Source: VGSG01 sp040756375 (lineage in GTDB: Bacteria > Desulfobacterota > Desulfomonilia > Desulfomonilales > Desulfomonilaceae). Taken from it: a stretch of DNA of 64,000 bases. The DNA lies in assembly GCA_040756375.1 (NCBI GenBank), contig JBFLZC010000028.1, positions 11,232-75,231 of the forward strand, read 5' to 3'. Below, piece by piece: positions 60,803-64,000 of this stretch (the stretch's first letter is position 1; each line of letters begins with the position of its first letter). The position numbers were made by a program, and so were the translations under genes. The notes under the pieces were generated by a model. It was not told the DNA's origin. It worked only from the letters and a program-made list of their open reading frames with translations, and did not search any database.

Positions 60803-61702
60803 ATGAACAGGAAGAATCATACGGGCATGCTCAAATCGGGGATAGTGGTCCTCCTCTCCCTCTTTTGCCTCATCTTATGGGGCGGCCAGCCCGTGGTGGC
60901 TCAATCATTCGGATCCCTGTTCACATCCGCGTTTCCTCTCTCCGGAATTGAGAAGTACATCGGTCCCATCCTGCCTGGCAAAGAAGTGGGGAGTTCGTTC
61001 CGCAGCGAAACCGCGTTGGCGGTTGACCTCACCCAGGTAAGGGATGCACGGATCACGGGCGAAGCCGTTGGAGAGCTGGACCTTCGCGGTGTGGTACCCC
61101 TAGATGAGGCGCCGTATCGTTACAGGGCGTACGCGAACCTCAGATTCTGGCGGCTGGGCGCTCGAGTAGAAGGCGCATACTTCGAAGACAGACATAAGCA
61201 CAACGGTCCGGCATTCTTCCGCTTCAGCGGTCTGCGGATCGGAGGCGATTTCGACGTGGTGCATCTCGATTGGCTGTCTTTGGGTGTCGGACTGGATTAC
61301 TTTGCCTACCAGCCGGAGTGGGACGGTCGGGTGACTTTGGGCCGCCTTTCCGGCCAGGACCAGTCTTTCCATCTCAACCTCAAAGGGTCGCGACCGATGA
61401 CCCTGGGCCCGTACTTCCGATATGTCCCGCCGGAAATCTTTAACTTCCCGCTGCATGTGGAAGCTCGATACAATCTCCCAATAGCAGGCTCCCGCTATAC
61501 AACAGTGCAGGGCGCGCTCGTGTTCCGACCGCAAATTTACCGCTTTGACGCAGCTATCAAGGTCAGCTACGAACGAGCGTACTTGAGCTTCTCCGGGCCG
61601 CCCGACGGTTCAACCCTAGCCAACCCTCCCTTTCCCCCGCAGAATTTCGACCTCAACATGGAATGGGACTTTCTGGGACTAGACGGTGTGGTCTATTTCT
61701 AG
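60803..61702 (+). CDS. probable outer-membrane beta-barrel protein
   Basis: 299 aa with signal peptide (GIVVLLSLFCLILWGGQPVVA) and a mature chain of alternating amphipathic strands, for example YRYRAYANLRFWRLGARVEGAYF, LSLGVGLDYFAYQPEW and YRFDAAIKVSYERAYLSF. It ends in aromatic Phe (GVVYF), the C-terminal signal read by the BAM complex. AAAGG precedes ATG 60803. No family is recognised. It converges with the next gene with a 4-nt overlap of stop codons (CTAG). Confidence 0.8.
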   Translation: MNRKNHTGMLKSGIVVLLSLFCLILWGGQPVVAQSFGSLFTSAFPLSGIEKYIGPILPGKEVGSSFRSETALAVDLTQVRDARITGEAVGELDLRGVVPLDEAPYRYRAYANLRFWRLGARVEGAYFEDRHKHNGPAFFRFSGLRIGGDFDVVHLDWLSLGVGLDYFAYQPEWDGRVTLGRLSGQDQSFHLNLKGSRPMTLGPYFRYVPPEIFNFPLHVEARYNLPIAGSRYTTVQGALVFRPQIYRFDAAIKVSYERAYLSFSGPPDGSTLANPPFPPQNFDLNMEWDFLGLDGVVYF

Positions 61703-62715
61703 AACTTCGTCTGCGCGATAACACCGATCCAGGCTTGATCCGACCAGATTTTTGAACCACCGAAAGAGAAGTCGATACGGAGGGGGCCATTTGTCAGGTT
61801 GTGGGAGCCGGTGGTTATCACTCTCTTGAAATCCCCTTCGAAACCCAGCCTGAAGTCACTCATCCGCCAACAAAAAGCCCTCAAACCCAGATGCCAGCAG
61901 TGGCCGGAACTCTTCTCGCGGGTAACGCGTTCCCCCAACCGCAGGAGGTGTAGGTCTTCGTTGGTGGCGACCACGGCCGCATAGTCAGCCTGGACTTCCA
62001 GTTGACCCCTTGGCAGTGAGCTCATGAGCCGGGAACCGTTGAGTTCAAGAAAGCAGTCAACGCCCACGTAGATGTGATAGAAGGCCTGCTCGAATTCAAT
62101 TCCGTCACCAGGCAGGGCAATGCGATTCCCCCTAATGTCTGCCTGGAACCCGTCATATGTGGTGAATGAGAAGTATTGGTGTCGGTATCCGATGATCGGA
62201 CGCACGTCAAGCCACAAATCGATGGGAGAGGGGAGGCTGAGTTTCATATCCACAAGCGCGCCGCGATTCAGCCTGCACTTTGATTCGCTGAAAACCGTTT
62301 TCTGGTCAGGTCTGAAGTCATCTTCCCAATCGCTGTCCTGCATCATGAGCTGTGATTCTCGGCTCAGGTTCACCGCGCCGTCAATGGCCATCGCCCACCA
62401 CCTGCTGCTGTAGCGAACGTCGGCGCCAAGAAACCACTGATCGATGGGGAATTCCAACCTACTGAGAGGGTCTTGAAAAGGGGCAAACGGGTTGGGGAAT
62501 TCGTACGATGTAAAGCTGCTTAAGTACTTCCTGACAGAAAGTGTGCAATTAAAGCGGGGCGATTGCTGGTCATGATCTCCAAAGCCCAGCACCGAAGCGC
62601 CACCGCCGAGTGCCGACCAGAGGCCGCCCCCGAGCGACAACGCAGCGACATCCGATACCCACGTTCCTGCCACAAGACCAAAAACCGCCAGGACCGTTAC
62701 GATCCGTGAAACCAT
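61699..62715 (-). CDS. probable outer-membrane beta-barrel protein
   Basis: About 338 aa from ATG 62715 (GAGGG 7 nt upstream); longer frames are possible. Signal peptide IVTVLAVFGLVAGTWVSDVAA. The mature part has many beta-strand pairs (FNCTLSVRKYLSSF, WAMAIDGAVNLSRE, IDLWLDVRPIIGYRHQYFSF) and ends TKF, an aromatic C-terminus fit for outer-membrane insertion. Similar in size and layout to its convergent neighbour, with no clear sequence resemblance that I can see. Confidence 0.78.
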   Translation of the reverse strand: MVSRIVTVLAVFGLVAGTWVSDVAALSLGGGLWSALGGGASVLGFGDHDQQSPRFNCTLSVRKYLSSFTSYEFPNPFAPFQDPLSRLEFPIDQWFLGADVRYSSRWWAMAIDGAVNLSRESQLMMQDSDWEDDFRPDQKTVFSESKCRLNRGALVDMKLSLPSPIDLWLDVRPIIGYRHQYFSFTTYDGFQADIRGNRIALPGDGIEFEQAFYHIYVGVDCFLELNGSRLMSSLPRGQLEVQADYAAVVATNEDLHLLRLGERVTREKSSGHCWHLGLRAFCWRMSDFRLGFEGDFKRVITTGSHNLTNGPLRIDFSFGGSKIWSDQAWIGVIAQTKF

Positions 62716-62994
62716 ACCCGCCCTCGCAAAAAAAGGACCGGACATGTCCGGTCTGAGACGTTGCAAGTCGATGCAATTGCAGCCCTGCGAACAAACTCCG
62801 AGGAGTCAGACCCATAGGCCACATCACTCGTAATCGGCCGAGTCGAAAAGCCGACACGCAGCCGTTTGCGGACCGTTTTGGAGTCCGCCTGAACATTGAA
62901 TCCTCAGTTGTCGATTTGGTGACTAATCGAAAAATACAATAGCATAGCGGTATTATTTTGTCAATCGAGAATCAAGATGATAATTTGGTCGATA

Positions 62995-63024
62995 TTGACT
63001 GAATAAATTGCCAGATCCTATTGT
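62995..63024 (+). promoter_or_regulatory. candidate promoter of the Nudix gene
   Basis: TTGACT at 62995-63000, 18-nt spacer, TATTGT at 63019-63024, in the only strongly AT-rich stretch (about 62900-63050) of the right end. No gene is seen in 62716-63176. Confidence 0.45.
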
Positions 63025-63176
63025 TAATATTTATATATTCCCCAAAGTGAGGACGGTTTGCCGTGAAGTGGCACCGCACAGAGCACCTCGGCCTGGCTCC
63101 ATCGGGGTCATACGTGTTACAGTGCAAAAGGAAGGCCCGCCGGCCGATGCGCCGATGGCCAAGAGGGGAGGCTCGT

Positions 63177-63755
63177 ATGAAATCAGGCCCCGGAGACCGC
63201 AAGCTTCTCTGGGAATTGGTGGAGAGTCGGGAGGACCGGAATTACCGGCTCTTCGGCGTTCGCATCAATAGGAATCGTTCCCCCAGGACAGGGAAGATCC
63301 ACGAGTTCCAGGTCTTGACCTCTCCCGATTGGGTTGCGGTGATACCTCTCACGCCGGAAAATCAGGTGGTCATGGTACGGCAGTACCGTCATGGAACAGG
63401 CCAGTTGTCGCTCGAACCTCCGGGTGGACTGGTCAAGGATGGACAGAGTCCGGAACAGAGCGGCAGGGAAGAGCTGGAAGAGGAGACGGGGTATGTAGCG
63501 GAGCAGATTGAACTGCTCGGGTCCATGCGCCCGTTCCCCGCGTTGTTCACGAACCATTTCCACGTGTTTCTGGCCAGGAACGCTACTCCCACGGGCCGGG
63601 CAAACCCGGAAGAGACTGAAGACCTCGAAACAGTGCTGGTTGGCATGGATCGAGTCAAAGAATACATCAGGACCGGCAAGATAAACGGCTCTGTTATGAT
63701 CGCCGCGCTCCATCTTTTCATCGATCGCATGGAGAGAGACGGGCTGAGGATTTGA
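63177..63755 (+). CDS. Nudix hydrolase family protein with altered box
   Basis: About 192 aa from ATG 63177 (GGGGAGG 6 nt upstream), chosen over the longer frame for that site. The fold fits ADP-ribose pyrophosphatase-like proteins: VAVIPLTPENQVVMVRQYRHGTGQLSLEPPGG. The Nudix box reads GLVKDGQSPEQSGREELEEETGY; compared with Gx5Ex7REUxEExGU, the first Glu is Gln and the Arg is Glu, while the metal-binding EExxE part remains. Activity may be changed. Confidence 0.85.
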   Translation: MKSGPGDRKLLWELVESREDRNYRLFGVRINRNRSPRTGKIHEFQVLTSPDWVAVIPLTPENQVVMVRQYRHGTGQLSLEPPGGLVKDGQSPEQSGREELEEETGYVAEQIELLGSMRPFPALFTNHFHVFLARNATPTGRANPEETEDLETVLVGMDRVKEYIRTGKINGSVMIAALHLFIDRMERDGLRI

Positions 63756-63822
63756 GTCGCATAGGCGTTTACTCACAGGGTAGGACTGCGTGATTTCAGT
63801 TAGTTGACTTAAGGCGAATTCC

Positions 63823-63902
63823 GTCACCCCGGCGAAAGCCGGGGTCCAGTCGAGTGCGGAACGCTGGATTGAGAAGACTGGATTCCCGCTTCCGCGGGAA
63901 TG
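63823..63902. repeat. family C repeat ending in an ATTCCCGC/GCGGGAAT hairpin
   Basis: GTCACCCCGGCGAAAGCCGGGGTC followed by CTGGATTGAGAAGACTGG and the stem ATTCCCGC TTCC GCGGGAAT at 63882-63901. It matches the units at 21144-21274 and 38411-38492 in its terminal stem. The stem directly precedes the intron-like sequence. Confidence 0.7.
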
Positions 63903-64000
63903 GTGCGCCCGTGAGCGCATATAGTCAGAGAGGTGTAAGTCCTCTCCAGGAGTACGCTACACCCTGTAGCCGACTGTAACTGCGTCGCCGTGAGGCGGGG
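63903..64000 (+). mobile_element. 5' end of a group II intron (cut by window)
   Basis: Starts GTGCGCCCGTGAGCGC, matching the bacterial group II intron 5' consensus GUGCG and first stem. This is followed by GAGAGGTGTAAGTCCTCTCC, the conserved domain I stem-loop, and further paired segments (GGAGTACGCTACACCCTGTAGCC). It begins one base after a terminator-like stem, the preferred target of class C introns. The reverse-transcriptase gene would lie to the right of the window. Confidence 0.6.

Overview
The window reads as chromosomal DNA of an anaerobic Gram-negative bacterium, most likely a Desulfobacterota (deltaproteobacterial) lineage. Evidence: an ABC-exported surface polysaccharide locus, AcrAB-type RND efflux, PBP1C, outer-membrane barrels, a branched-chain-type ABC importer embedded in acyl-CoA metabolism, a short-form ThiC, several radical SAM proteins and coding of moderately high GC. 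A Desulfomonile-like relative is only a guess.

Layout. (1) 1-21079, all minus strand: a surface polysaccharide (O-antigen/capsule type) locus. Transcription starts near 21 kb with an ABC exporter (Wzm/Wzt-like). It then runs through CDP-glucose synthesis (RfbF, RfbG), a zinc-finger C-methyltransferase, an RmlC-like epimerase, a sulfotransferase, three radical SAM proteins, two further SAM methyltransferases, a NeuD-like acyltransferase, a CmcI-like protein, a DegT aminotransferase, a GT2 glycosyltransferase, a deoxyhypusine-synthase-like protein and a GT-B-like protein. It ends with a thiamine-diphosphate E1 alpha/beta pair, an SDR and a methyltransferase cut by the window edge. Many genes overlap by 4 nt or abut. 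(2) 21.1-24.4 kb: a repeat-rich gap, then three exported proteins (ankyrin repeats, a small Cys-rich protein, an unknown). (3) 24.5-34.3 kb, plus strand: a TetR gene with a candidate operator, thiolase, LivF, LivG, acyl-CoA synthetase, LivH, LivM, LivK and enoyl-CoA hydratase. This looks like one uptake-plus-activation operon for a carboxylic acid that is degraded as its CoA thioester. (4) 34.9-39.8 kb, minus: RND pump and adaptor. (5) 40.2-46 kb, minus: a pyruvate-kinase C-domain-like protein, ThiC, an M24 peptidase, a zinc alcohol dehydrogenase and an LsrF-like aldolase/thiolase. (6) 46-64 kb: a mixture with heptose-7-phosphate-kinase-like GHMP kinase, ABM monooxygenase-like protein, PBP1C, cysteine desulfurase, PaaK-type ligase with a 56-aa partner, NADP isocitrate dehydrogenase, a PrmA-like methyltransferase, a two-HTH protein with a histone-H1-like linker, tRNA-Leu(UAA), two convergent outer-membrane barrel proteins and a Nudix protein. 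At the right edge is what looks like the 5' end of a group II intron.

The intergenic DNA is unusually rich in dispersed palindromic repeats. At least five families recur across the window, several with terminal inverted repeats like miniature transposable elements. One copy supplies the last codons and stop of the RmlC-like gene. No transposase, CRISPR array or rRNA was seen.

Best candidate for something undescribed: the left half of the polysaccharide locus. It combines a CDP-deoxysugar route with a stand-alone E1 alpha/beta pair, an SDR, a C-methyltransferase and three radical SAM enzymes. That suggests a highly modified, possibly two-carbon-branched sugar.
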